The notes below the pieces were generated by a model. It saw nothing but the letters and a program-made list of their open reading frames with translations, was not told the DNA's origin and did no database searches. A stretch of 60,000 nucleotides of DNA, from assembly GCA_903813345.2 (NCBI GenBank), contig CAIIXF020000006.1:35256436-35316435 (forward strand), read 5' to 3'. The stretch comes from Owenia fusiformis. Taxonomy: Eukaryota; Annelida; Polychaeta; Sabellida; Oweniidae. The translations under genes were made by a program, and so were the position numbers. Of the stretch, positions 35,821 through 46,689 are shown piece by piece (the first letter of the stretch is position 1; the number at the start of each line of letters is the position of its first letter).

Positions 35821-38279
35821 ACCCCAGTCACATTTGTCGTACAGCGACCGTACGTCGACCGCAGATCAATTAAATCAGTATATTTCTGCAGTGAGTGTAG
35901 GAAAACTACGCTCGCCTTGCGGCCTCTGCATGGCGTATCCAGTTTTTTACAGGCCGCAGGGTCGCCGTAGAAATTATAACTCGGAGTTATAATATTTGTT
36001 CATTTCTGTGGTCCCCGTAAAAATCAACTGGCTCAACAATATTGAATCATTATTTGTCAATGTTTCACGATCACCAGTACTGTCAACCCCTAAAGATTTT
36101 CTCGCGGGACAGATTTTTTAGACCCAGTGCCCAAAATTCGCGGGATTTTGCGGGACATCTACTAAATTCGCGGGATTTCGCGGGACATTTAAGGGATTTG
36201 CGTGATTGCGCTGATAAGCCAAATTTTTTATCAAATTCGCGGGATTTCGCGGGACCATTCGAGGGACAAACACCCTAATTGCGCTATAGTTAACAGGTTT
36301 ACCACCAAAAACTTGATAGAGGGACAGATTTTTTAGACAAAGTGCCCTAAATTTGCGGGATTTCGCGGGACATTCACCTAAATTTGCAGGATGTCCCGGG
36401 ACATTCAAGGATTTGCGTGATTGGGACTAATGTAAAAGCGTGTAAAAGTACTTAAATCAAACTTCCAGATACTGATTAATCAAATACAATGCACCATTGC
36501 ATTGTAACTTCAATAAACGTCAACACAATTTCACAAAATACGTATAGGAATATTATTAAACTGTATTGTAATTTTTCAAAAGCAAAAACCATGCTTCAGG
36601 TGTGAGTACCGTAATCTAACACGAAATTCAAAAATTCGGAACAATACTTTGCACTTCTGGCGTCGTGAACAACTATGAAACGCTTACCCCCATATATTAA
36701 AATGTACCTATTCATGGCATTTTCTTTCAATTGAAAGCCCATGATATAGGGGTTCGATTAATCTACATCAAATTATAGGGAATGGGGTTACTTTTCTAGA
36801 TAGGGTTTGTAGAAAAAAAACGGGTACCGGGTAGTAAATCCTCCATGCTGGGTTCAAACTTGGTACCCGGTCGAAAAAACCGGGTACCCAAAAAACGAAA
36901 TATACGAATATACAACATAATTAGATCATTAGAAAACGTGTAAGATTTGTTTTGAATTTACAAAAATGTATGTAACTTCCTTCAAAATTGAGCTAGAAGC
37001 TTCAAATAAAAAGCATTTTAAGGCTCTTTTCGTCCTCTATCATCATATTTCCATTGGTAATGAAAGGGGGAGGGGGATGATGCGATCGCACCTCCTCCTG
37101 GCTACGCCAATGACATTGTAAGACGATTTGAAAAACAAGACAAATCAATCTTACTCTATTTTCAATAGTTTGTTTGTTGGTACGTGAATTGTTTTGATTA
37201 TGATTTAAATCTGTAAATAGCTATCGTTGCTTTAGCAGGGAGGTGACGTGTTAATTTACATGATTTTGATTATTAATCATAATTTAAGTTATCCCAATTT
37301 TCGACAAAATGTCCACTGAATTGTAAATTGTTATGTCTTACAATGTCATAGGCGTAGCCAGGAGATGGTGCGATGGTGCGATCGCACCCCCCCCCCATAA
37401 CCGATGAAAATATGGCCATGACGATAGAGGAAGAAAAGAGCCTTAAATATACTTTTTATTTGAAGCTTCTAGCTCAATTTTGAAGGATGTTACATACATT
37501 TTTGTGAATTCAAAACAAATCTTACACGTTTTCTCATAATCTAATGTTATATATTCGTATTTTTCGTTTTATGGGTACCCGTTTTTTGACCGGGTACCGG
37601 GTACCAAGTTTGAAGTATTTCTAAAATGCAGCCTCTCTAGATATCAGCGTCCATTTATTGTAACTCGCGTTTGCTAACATTTGCTCAGTTCTGAGATGAA
37701 GGCCACACGGATAGTAAAAAGCCCAACGTTAGAACTATTTTTGACCTACATCCCTATTTTCGTAATTAAAATGAAAGTTGAACCATTCCTCTTTATTTTG
37801 ATACCAAACAACAGCATGCTAGGTACTTAAAATTAGGTAAATTTTACTCCTCAAAAGTGCAAAAACTTAGCTTCTTTTATAAGATAAGATAATCACAATA
37901 TAGGGGATTGCAAAATTCGCGGAGGTCAAAAACCACATTTGCGGGACTTCGCGGGACATTGCGGGACACGCGAATGAGCCTAATTTTGATCAAATTCGCG
38001 GGATAATCCCGCCATTCGCGGGACACTTGACAGCTCTGCGATCACTTTTCATTTGATATTACATCCTAGCACTATGAATAACATTTATAAATTGTCCTGA
38101 TGTAAATAAAATGAAAAAAGTATTATCTATCAACAGAAATTTAAAATTCACCGTGTGGCTGCCGTGTGAAATGTGACTGCAAAAGTATGAGAGCGCAGAA
38201 ATTCTACGGCGAGTGTAGAAAAGCTACTGACCGCAGAAATGACAGACCGCACAGCGGCCGTGGGAAATGTGACTGGGGT
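35821..38279. mobile_element. element with ACCCCAGTCACATTT ends, split by a nested insertion
   Basis: ACCCCAGTCACATTT at 35821-35835 is repeated inverted at 38265-38279. Between them the element is split by the 1964-bp insertion at 36075-38038. Without it, about 488 bp remain, with GCAG.GAGTGTAG.AAA and 'accgcaga' words on both sides. A third AAATGTGACTG copy lies at about 38169. No target duplication was found for this outer element. Confidence 0.65.
36075..38038. mobile_element. 1964-bp GCGGGA-type element, 7-bp TSD, copy 1
   Basis: CGATCAC flanks both sides (36068-36074 and 38039-38045). The ends are CAGTACTGTCAAC and, inward from the right, CAGAGCTGTCAAGTG. Both flanks are packed with TTCGCGGGAT/GCGGGACAT words. 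The interior holds a large inverted repeat built on GGTACCCGGT (about 36790-37110 against 37350-37620) around the palindrome GGTGCGATCGCACC. The second copy is at 52846-54633. In copy 1 the inner right arm is truncated and the spacer is about 200 bp longer. No transposase is seen. Confidence 0.85.
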
Positions 38280-38402
38280 GTTGAGCAAGACTCTTCATCT
38301 TTTGTTATATCACAAATAGACAAAATTACCCTGAATTTTTATCAGCTAGCTACCTCCCCCTCTGACTACTTCAAATTATCTGTGAATGTTGCTTACTAAC
38401 TA

Positions 38403-38576
38403 CAGGGTGAGCCATAAAGGTAAATCAAAGAAATGTAAATAACTATTTCATTCATTCATTCAAATGTCCATGAAATTGGACATTTTGACACATTGTGTCA
38501 AATCTGACATTTAACCCATGCTGGGACTGAGTTATTAACATATTTTGTTTGGGTTACCTTTTTTTGGCTCACCCTG
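38403..38576. mobile_element. 174-bp MITE, CAGGGTGAGCCA ends, TA target
   Basis: TA flanks both ends; CAGGGTGAGCCATAAAGGTAA at the left and CAGGGTGAGCCAAAAAAAGGT inward from the right. The centre contains 'gaaattggacattttgacac' style short inverted words. Confidence 0.85.
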
Positions 38577-38579
38577 TAT

Positions 38580-39165
38580 TAAATAAATAATAAATAGTGG
38601 CTAGATACTATAAAAATATAGGAATTACTTTTAATTTCAAGATTATAAGTTGGGTTCATGCGCAGGATAGGGAAGAGAGACTGTCTATATTTATGAAGTT
38701 ATAAAACCCTTTTTTCACATGAAATACCAAAATAAACCATAAACAACAAGATGAAGAAAGGTTAAAAGGTTGAGTTTACTTGACATACTTTTATAAATGC
38801 CCGTTTAAATGAGGCAATAAAGGTAACAATGACAAGGTCAAGATAACTTCAATATTTCAATAAGAATTTTGGGATTTGAATTTACTTATCCACAGTCACA
38901 CAAACACAATAAATAAACCAAGTAAAATAATACATCAGAGTTACCATCTGGGAACTCAATGAGTCTCTAAAGAGTCAAATGCCACCTTGTATATCTATCA
39001 AACAACTCTAATATCAAAATAATCTTACATAATGAAATAAAGACTAGGCTATATTGTACTTGGCATATCTGAGTACTTTAAAAAATCAATAGTTATAACA
39101 GTTGTTATGGTTACACTGACTGTGCAAATACATTGCAATTGTACTATGAAGAAAAAATATGATGT
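38580..39165. other. no gene seen; 22-nt micro-exon-like site at 38945-38966
   Basis: On the minus strand CATTTGACTCTTTAG, then 22 nt (AGACTCATTGAG and onward), then donor GTAACTCT. It aligns with the segment at 28508-28529 at 14 of 22 positions plus both splice sites. No frame is shared with certainty. Confidence 0.3.
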
Positions 39166-39174
39166 ACCTACAAC

Positions 39175-39920
39175 TTATCCCGTTCCAGGACTATAGTCCT
39201 GTACGGAGCCCATACATTTGCCTGTACGATTACAACTTGGGAGAATTATCTACGCTCCTTCCACTTAAGAAACCTACCTCAATGCATTCTAGAACTCAAA
39301 ATGTAACTTCTAATATATTGGAACCGCCGATTGTCTGGGTTAGTTGGCAGAACGAGGTCTTTTTGTTTCTTATGGCTCTTTTGGTCGAAGTTCGATTAAG
39401 ATGGCGGTTATAACGGAATTTCCCGAACTCTTCCGTAATAGCACGAACTTGGTTTTTCGTTACTTCACTTCCATGTAAAATGGATTTGTTTCCGGTAAGA
39501 AACATTGTTTAACCATTCGGTATACAGTTAAGAGCATAGGATGTCGACATGGCAGTAAATATTGAAAATATTGTCCGAAATTTTCGAAATTCCCTCTTAC
39601 CCGAAACAAATCCATTTTACACGGAAGTGACGTAACGAAAAACCAAGTTCGTGCTATTACGGAAGAGTTCGGGAAATTCCGTTATAACCGCCATCTTAAT
39701 CGAACTTCGACCAAAAGAGCCATAAGAAACAAAAAGACCTCGTTCTGCCAACTAACCCAGACAATCGGCGGTTCCAATATATTAGAAGTTACATTTTGAG
39801 TTGTAGAATGCATTGAGGTAGGTTTCTTAAGTGGAAGGGGCGTAGATAATTCTCCCAAGTTGTAATCGTACAGGCAAATGTATTGGCTCCGTACAGGACT
39901 ATAGTCCGGGAACAGGATAA
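39175..39920. mobile_element. 746-bp fold-back element, 8-bp TSD
   Basis: CCTACAAC flanks both ends (39167-39174 and 39921-39928). The arms, 39175-39501 and 39594-39920, are near-perfect inverted repeats of about 327 bp with a spacer of roughly 92 bp. The ends start TTATCCYGTTCC. Each arm also has a terminal palindrome GGACTATAGTCC. The 8-bp duplication suggests hAT, P or Merlin-type mobilisation. Few differences between arms imply recent insertion or gene conversion. Frames on either strand mirror each other and are not genes. Confidence 0.9.
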
Positions 39921-39929
39921 CCTACAACA

Positions 39930-40850
39930 TGAGTGAGTTGTTAGTAAAATGAAAAGTATCAGTAAAATATAAACCTGTAAAAGTCTGTATTTACAATCTA
40001 TTTTTACTGTTTTAATTAAGCCCTGGTTGTACTATTTGCATAAAGTTCTTATCATGAAAAAATTGGATTCTAACTAAACTAAAATGCAGTAATAATACGA
40101 TGGTTTTTGACTCAATTAGAGAAAAATTATTTTGAATCTTCTTTCCCTCCACTCTTTTTAAACTTAATCATCAACAAATTATCAAAAGCCAAATTTGGCT
40201 GCATAGAGAGAACCCCCCCCTACCCTAGAGATGGGATCAAACCTACAGAAGCAGATATGAAAGACTGTGTAAATGGCAGGGGAGAATATAAAGCTTCTCC
40301 TTCTGGGAAACAATGGTATATAGGTAATGTGGCCACCTAACTGTGGCATAATATATCATACAGCCTCAACTAAATCAACCAACTAATCCAACCGTGTACA
40401 TGAATTGTATCCTTTGGCCCTCCTTCAAGTAATAAATACAAAATGAAACAAAGAGGATTGTAGCTCGTTCAGAGAAGACCAGGTAAATGACATTGAGTGG
40501 TATCAGGCTGATATTTGGTGGTATCAGGCTAAGAGGCCTCTCCTTAAGGAGAAAATGGGATATAGTTGATGTGGCAACTTCACAGTGGCCTCACACATGG
40601 CCTCTCAAATCCATCTAACCAATATTGTATATATATGCAGGGACAGAACTGAAAATTGGCAAGGGGGTCCAAATTCCTTCTCAAAGGAAAAGATGGCCCC
40701 TATATTTGACAGTTCCATTAACAAATATTACAATTCTTACTTTCTTACTGAAAAGTTTTTTTTGTACCAAAATGCCCATATCCATAAACCTAATAATTTT
40801 AGTTCTGAATCTGACATAAATACTGAATAGAATTAAACTACTGATCGAAA
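39930..40850. other. no gene seen; diverged local duplication
   Basis: 40263-40390 and 40505-40620 share 'ggtatatagg..atgtgg.ca', 'agtggc' and 'cctcaaatccatctaacc'-like words, an old duplication. The plus frame at 40107-40340 is not recognised. Confidence 0.35.
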
Positions 40851-40857
40851 AACTTAC

Positions 40858-40933
40858 GTGAGTCGTCGTTCCCTATGATCCTTGTTTGACTGTTAGATGC
40901 ACCACCATAAGATGGATTATTATATTTAGACAT
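40858..40933 (-). CDS. alternative first exon E7 (25 codons, phase-1 donor)
   Basis: ATG at 40931-40933 (AACAATGT) opens 25 codons, MSKYNNPSYGGASNSQTRII then Gly-Asn-Asp-Asp-Ser, ending TCA C|GTAAGTTTTT, a near-consensus phase-1 donor. Its core GGASNSQTRIIGNDDS aligns with GGASNYGSQVIGEDS of the exon at 48039-48093, the best peptide match among the first exons. The upstream leader GAGTTTAACAATG resembles those of E6, E8 and E10. No signal peptide or membrane segment. Together with E8 it documents duplication of a whole first-exon unit; non-coding duplicated blocks (41936-42420 and 47180-47575) lie near both. Confidence 0.65.
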
Positions 40934-40934
40934 T

Positions 40935-41930
40935 GTTAAACTCTCCTTTACAAATTAATAAGTCTACTTTCTATCTATTAACCAACCACAGAAACGTTTA
41001 GAGTATGTAAGTATATTATATATCGTACACTACTCAGTGTCGAGTGATTGACAGTATAATACTAATTTAATTTATTTAACAGATGCAGTATGTAGAGCAG
41101 ATAGAGCAAAGGTTAAAACTATCATATAAAGCATACAAAGGCCTATCAGTGATAAAGTTTGGGGATTATAGAGTGGACAGATGGATTTATCATACTATCA
41201 TATGATTACATGTACATGTGTATGTTGAAATATTGGCCCCTTGATGTCCTTATGCCTATGAATCACATCTTAAAAGAGTGAAACTTAATTTTTAAAATTA
41301 ACATCCTTGTTACATGATGTTAAAATAGAGCAGCCAGCCAATCAGGGTGACTCGGGAAATGTATTTAGTTACAAAAGAGATATTTCAATCCAAAAATGAT
41401 CTATGGCGGCCATATCTTTTATTCTGAATAATGACTTGGTGGCGAAAATAAAGAAGAGTCAAGTTGTTAAGAATACAAAATATTGTGCTTGAAAGTACAA
41501 TTATCCCATCCCTTATATGTTTCAGATCTTGTTTACAAATACCATTATCATGTATTAAGGTAGTGCCATGTAAATGATAAATATTTAGTTAAACTGAGTT
41601 TGACTTACTCTCTTGTGTTTTCTCATTTATGCATTAATCAAGATTTCTGGCACGTGGCATCTAATCGCACCCTCGGTTTTCACTGTATTCGATCGACGGG
41701 AGCCGAGTGAACGAATATGGACACATGGTGGGTTGAATTATTAACTTAGTGTTGCTTTAGGACTCTGGACCCCCTCCCCCGATCTACTTTAACACCTTGT
41801 TAAGTGGTGTGTAGTGAGGGATGGGGGGAGGTCACAAGAGCTTGAAGCTACACTAATATTTCCTTTCAAATTAACCTTTTTTACCTGAACATTTCTGAAG
41901 CTGAGTTAGCATCCAGTCAATTTAGAAAAT
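40935..41930. other. no gene seen; presumed promoter side of E7
   Basis: Contains an imperfect C/G-rich hairpin near 41768-41835 and a GC-richer patch at 41650-41720 on which a 22-codon minus-strand frame (MCPYSFTRLP) ends without a good donor. Confidence 0.35.
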
Positions 41931-41935
41931 CCTAA

Positions 41936-42420
41936 GTTATTTTGAGATATTAACAAATATTAGACCCTTTAAATCAAATATGTGTAGATTATACAACCAA
42001 ACAATAAGTAAGTCACCATGACACTGACGAAAATAAAAATAAACAATTAATATGTCAGCCTTATCCAGTGATGAATTGCTCAAAATTGGTCATTTCTAAA
42101 TCAAAGGAGCAGGGAAAGTATCGCAACAGACTTTTGATAATTTTGACAGTTGATAATTTTTTTGTGAGTAGTTTCTGGCTGTAAAAAGTAAATGCTTGGG
42201 AAAGGCGAATCTATAATCTTCAAGAAAAGTTCAAAGAATAGTTTCCAGATCAATTGGATTATCTTATAATCCATGTTTAATCCACCCATCAACAAGCTTT
42301 TTCAAAATACATTCGTCATTTTCACCATCGTCCCTCATTTTTTTTACAATTTTTCATTCAAAGTTACATTGTACTTGAACACATGTTTCATCAAGTAAAA
42401 TATGTAAGGAACTCCATGAA
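41936..42420. repeat. duplicated block, partner of 47180-47575
   Basis: 41936-42005 matches 47490-47575 in the same orientation ('ttaacaaatattagaccctttaaat'), but 42105-42420 matches 47185-47480 in inverse orientation ('ggaaagtatcgcaacaga', 'aattggattatct', 'acattgtacttgaacacatg'). Part of the duplicate was therefore inverted after copying. Confidence 0.8.
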
Positions 42421-42424
42421 GTTT

Positions 42425-43050
42425 GTTTTTGAGTTTTTTTTGAAAAAATGAACCTCTTAAAATGCATGTTTACAAAAATAATTTAGGAGTGATGTAAAAG
42501 ATGGCAATGTTTTTCAATAATAACATGCATAGGTGGGTGAATTACTCATGTGTGTTGTGTTTTAATCCTGCATTCACTGACTGAGTTAGCCTATTGAAAA
42601 ATCATAGAGATTAATAATACAAACAGTAATACTATGAATACTTCTACTTCAAGCTCAAATAACGCTTTCAGGGTCCTGTGTTGAAATACTAGATCACCTT
42701 ATGTGCATGAATTTTCAAGAGAAACCATCAGTGCAAGCAATTAAATGAAAGCATCATCCCAACATCACTTGAAAAGTACTAAAGTGGTGAAAAATTGCAG
42801 GATGTTGACAGAAAATGTGCCTAGGGGAGAGGATCGTCTCTCAACCCCCCTCCTCCCCATACCTGGTCACGGGACTAATACATGTGATATGGCAAAGTCC
42901 AATTCATAGATTAAGTTTCCCTTGCAGTCTTGTTGGCATTTTTATTAGAGTTCATGTTTTGTTTATGTTAATGGGTGAGTGGAAGACCCTTGGATGGGAA
43001 TCAAATATAAAATGTTTTCTAAAATATATATTTGAAATACTTTGTGTATG
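42425..43050. other. no gene seen
   Basis: Intron-like. A plus frame at 42815-43126 runs into the mariner end and is not a gene. Confidence 0.5.
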
Positions 43051-43052
43051 TA

Positions 43053-44156
43053 CAGGGTGGGCCAAAAAATTTTGCAACTTTTTCAAAAGGCTAGAAAAGA
43101 ATTATAACATCAAGGTATTGCCATGAAAAATTATTTACAGAAACTTAAGGATAGGCATATTTTACCATTTAAATACTAAAGCTAAACTGGACTTCAAATT
43201 TTTTTGTCAGATCTTTGAATATCAATGGTCTATTGTTCATGTGTCCGAGATTTACCGTTTTTCCTAGAAAATGTGACTTTCTTTAATGTGATCAACAATA
43301 ACACATTCATTATGTTCACTAAATCTGCTACAATCTTGGATAACTATTTAACCAATGTCTAGTACAGTTTATATCAGTATCTAGTCTTTATGATATTATG
43401 TATCTATTGATTATTTATTAAACAAATGTTATATGCATCCACCTTTCACCTTCACTATCGCAAGGAGACAGGGGCGGAACTAGTCAATGGCGCAATCCAG
43501 CGATTCTTGTGGTAGTTCTCTCCACTTCTCCTGCAGTACTTCTTTTATTCTATCAATTGTTTGTGGGGCATTACCATTAACTGCAATATGCTGCTCCAGG
43601 TGCCCCCAACGGTGACAGTCACAGGACTTGGCATCTGGAGTATTTGGCAGCCATTCATCAGGACTAATGAATCAAGGCGTATTCTCCTCCAGATATTCCA
43701 AAGTGACTTTTGCCTGATGGCTGGGAGCGATAGCGAAGGTGAAAGGGGGATGCATAGAACATTTGTTTAATAGATAATTAATAGATACAGTATAACATAA
43801 TACCATAGTGACTAGATACTGATATCAGCATATATCATGAGCTAGACATTGTTTAAACAGTTATCCAAGATTGTAGCAGATTTAATGAACATAAAGAATG
43901 TGTTATTGTTGATCACATAAAATCATGGAAATTCACATTTTCTAGTAGAAATGGTAAATCTCGGACACATGAACAATTGACCATTGATATTTAAAGATCT
44001 GACAAAAAAAATTGAAGCCAGGTTTAGCTTTAGCATTTGAATGGTAAAATATGCCTATCCTTAAGTTTCTGTAGATAATTTTTTATGGCAATACCTTAAT
44101 GTTTTGATACTTTTCTAGCCCTTTAAAAAAGTTGCAAAATTTTTTGGCCCACCCTG
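43053..44156 (-). mobile_element. mariner-like element with about 410-bp inverted repeats, TA target
   Basis: TA flanks both ends. The termini CAGGGTGGGCCAAAAAATTT are identical. Inverted repeats extend inward for 409 bp at the left (to about 43461) and 430 bp at the right (from about 43727), perhaps 85-90% alike. Between them only 265 bp remain, encoding a broken C-terminal transposase piece. The long repeats may have arisen by duplication of one end onto the other, creating a fold-back. Confidence 0.88.
43462..43726 (-). pseudogene. C-terminal fragment of a Tc1/mariner transposase, broken
   Basis: In minus-strand translation, fragments read SPDEWLPNTPDAKSCD, then WGHLEQHIAVNGNAPQTIDR, then IKEVLQEKWRELP. 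This is the known mariner/Tc1 pattern near the second catalytic region (W-PPNSPDLNPID-W--LE...), and the downstream helix region before the C-terminus. A TGA lies just before the ISPDEW segment and a TAG follows CAID. The helix-turn-helix and the first catalytic aspartates are absent. It cannot encode active transposase. Confidence 0.8.
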
Positions 44157-44472
44157 TACAGTCACTAACTCTAGGCAACATTAACTAGTAATGGGGCAAC
44201 ACCCCAACTCAACTGAGTGAATGTGTAAACCATATAAGGAACAAAAAACATTACATAAAACAAACTCAGCATGCAAACATGTAAAACTGGCATGGCAAAA
44301 CAATAGATTGTGAAACTGAATAATAAAAGCACATACGACTAGAAAACAAGGGATTAAGGACCTGTTAAAATGACATGAATGGGGATTGGTCAATATGAAT
44401 AGTAGAAATATGAAAAATGTGAAAATTTTACATTTAGTATTGATCATGAACATTAGAGAGGTTAAGTACACA

Positions 44473-44665
44473 GGCTCGTAGGCAGGTAGAGGGGGAGAGA
44501 TAAAGGGAGCTGCTGCTCCCCCAAGAGATTCTTTCAAAATGATGCAGTTTCTCACCAATCTGAGCACTTCGCATGATTTTTTAGCCAAACTGTCAAAAAG
44601 TTCATCCCTAGGCAAAAGCTTTGCCCTTGGTAAAACTGCTCCTATCCCTTGGTAAAAGCTGGCTA
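44473..44665. repeat. CGTAGCCAG-type repeat, partner of 15196-15366
   Basis: 'ctcgtaggcaggtagagggg', 'agagattctttcaaaatgatgcagttt' and 'aaaagctggctacaga' match the 15-kb copy in order, with an extra internal 'ggtaaaactgctcctatccctt' duplication near the right end. Confidence 0.75.
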
Positions 44666-44830
44666 CAGACTGTGTAAAACACTTGTGTGAGAACTTGAAC
44701 ATGAACGAGTACTGTTATGACCCCCAGTAATGTTGTCCATCTCTCAACTGGTTTAACTGGGGACCATTACATCAATTGGCATTATATCAATCAGGCAAAA
44801 AGAGGCCAGTGATGTGAAAATAGTTAATAG

Positions 44831-45629
44831 CACGGTGTTATAGCATGACGGTTACGCCACCTCTGAAAACGAGGTTGGACAGCTACGTTCACTGATTTAT
44901 CCAATAAAATGGCCGCGATGGAAGAGAAAACTAAGGTTGGCGCATTATTTTCTACTTCTGTGTATCAATGAAAGGATGAACGATTTATGTAAGAATCGCA
45001 TTCGGTGATACTTTCAGTAATGTATATTTTGAACGTAGCCTTTGCAAATTGATGCCCGGGGATAACATGAAATAAAAGAAAAACTGTCGAGTTTGAAATT
45101 CAAAATTACACAAAAATTTAGTAATTTGTTTATTTTTGTTTTTGTTGTTAGGGCATGGTCTACATTGCCTAAAAACCTTGTGGTATATGGATGTAACCTA
45201 CATACGATCATACAAAGCCAATTGAGCATTGGAAACCACCTAATATGTTCTACTCAAGCCATAATAATGTATTTTGAATTTGCAGTAGTTATACACAGTT
45301 TACTTATACTTACAGTTAATATTTTGAGTGGCTCATGTACTGAGACAACACGAGAATGGATCAAAACTTATAAACTTTGATATCTCAGTCGGTAGGTTTA
45401 CAGATTATATTCTGTTTCTTGTAGACCACCTGGCAGATTTGACCCAGTCTTTATAACCATCCATATATACGTCACCGAATGGAACTAGTTTAAAAGGAAA
45501 TCTTATCTGTGAATATTGCCTACAGGTGAGAAAGAGGACATGCTGCCTTTCCCATCCGCCATTTTTTGTTATCGTTACCGCAAAATTTTGCAAATCGCCT
45601 TGACGTAACCGTCATGCTATAACACCGTG
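44831..45629. mobile_element. 799-bp element with CACGGTG ends and 5-bp TSD (Transib-like)
   Basis: AATAG flanks both ends (44826-44830 and 45630-45634). A perfect 26-bp inverted repeat begins CACGGTGTTATAGCATGACG. A 5-bp duplication and a CACNNTG-type end are features of Transib transposons and of RAG-related ProtoRAG elements, whose ends resemble the V(D)J signal heptamer CACAGTG. CMC/Chapaev elements share CAC ends but usually make 2-4 bp duplications. The interior shows no RAG1-like or other transposase, so it is non-autonomous. Frames inside are not recognised. Confidence 0.75.
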
Positions 45630-45639
45630 AATAGGGGAC

Positions 45640-46186
45640 CATAAGTTTACACATTCCATGTGTACGTTCATCAAAATAGTGCGATCTTAACCTCCCTTAT
45701 AACTGAAATTGTTGACTCAACCAATAGAATCATTCTATGTTTGTTTATATTTGTTCACATTAATATGGAAGAAAATCTGATATTTTGCTAAAAAGATGTT
45801 ATTGTAAATCTTAGAAATAATGATAAAGGTAGTATACAACACACACTCAATGGTATTGATTGTGGTTTTCAGAGACTCTCAATAGGGACTTTAAGCTTGC
45901 AACGTTTTTCACAACCTAAATGTGAATGGAAAATATTTAGCGATGCATTTGTATGGGCGATTGGTCATAGGTTGGCGTTTCGATTTTATATGCAAGCTTA
46001 ATCTCCCTAATGTTAACATTAAGTTAAGAGTGTATGTTACTCATAACATTTTCTTAGGATAACATTTCTTGAATTGATGAATATGCAAAAATTATTCTTA
46101 GCATATCATCCTTCATTTCATTACTTGAATAATCAATCTGGAGATAAACTCAAATAAGGAAGTGTGTTATAACACATCATCATATA
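45640..46186. other. no gene seen
   Basis: AT-rich intron-like DNA. Confidence 0.5.
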
Positions 46187-46192
46187 GAAACA

Positions 46193-46683
46193 CAGGCCTG
46201 TCAACTGTCCCGCAATTTGCGTATTTGTCACGGATTTGCTGAAGAATTTGAAGTCACGCCAGTTTTTTTTGCGTGACAGAAAATGTCACGCAAATACGCA
46301 TTTTACCTGGTAATTGTCACGCAAAAATATTTCTGTAGAAAATTTTTCAAAATATGTTGACGATACGGTAAAAATACGAACGTCGGAAAAAACCGAACGC
46401 CAATTTGTTCGGATTTGTCACGCGAATCCCGTATGTGTCACGCATGTTAATTGGAAATTATCGTACCTACCCCCCCCCCCCCCCCCGTTGACGATATCGC
46501 GAGCATAGCGAGCGCGAAAAATTGAGGTGTCCAAAATTTGATTAAATGCAATAAAATTGAAAACCAAGGTGCTCAAATTGTGGCCAAGATGTTCAGATTT
46601 GGACCAAGGTGTCCAAAATTTGAACAAAGGTGTTCAACATTTGCAAGTCACTCATGTTAGGTGTCCCCAAGTTGACAGGCCTG
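46193..46683. mobile_element. 491-bp GCGTGA-type element, CAGGCCTG ends, 6-bp TSD
   Basis: GAAACA flanks both ends (46187-46192 and 46684-46689). The ends are CAGGCCTGTCAACTG and, inward from the right, CAGGCCTGTCAACTTG. The left third has clustered GTCACGC words, and the right end carries 'ggtgtccaaa' and 'ggtgttca' repeats. It is the reverse-orientation relative of 12209-12514, longer by a central segment with a C-run and 'gcgagcatagcgagcgcg'. Two elements of one family with clean 6-bp duplications confirm the boundaries. Confidence 0.88.
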
Positions 46684-46689
46684 GAAACA

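Noticed and set aside
36750-36790. GGTTCGATTAATC resembling a tRNA B box
   Set aside because: No A box or cloverleaf at proper distance; it lies inside the GCGGGA element in both copies.
41600-41620. Minus-strand MRKHKR followed by GTAAGT
   Set aside because: Good donor, but phase 0, unlike every convincing first exon.
44181-44702. 173-codon minus-strand open frame, the longest in the window
   Set aside because: It is made partly of the CGTAGCCAG repeat; the rest is hydrophobic from T-rich DNA. The 15-kb copy of the repeat does not keep the frame.
44690-44735. Minus-strand frame MDNITGGHN with a GTACTC phase-1 site
   Set aside because: The donor is poor and there is no likeness to other first exons.
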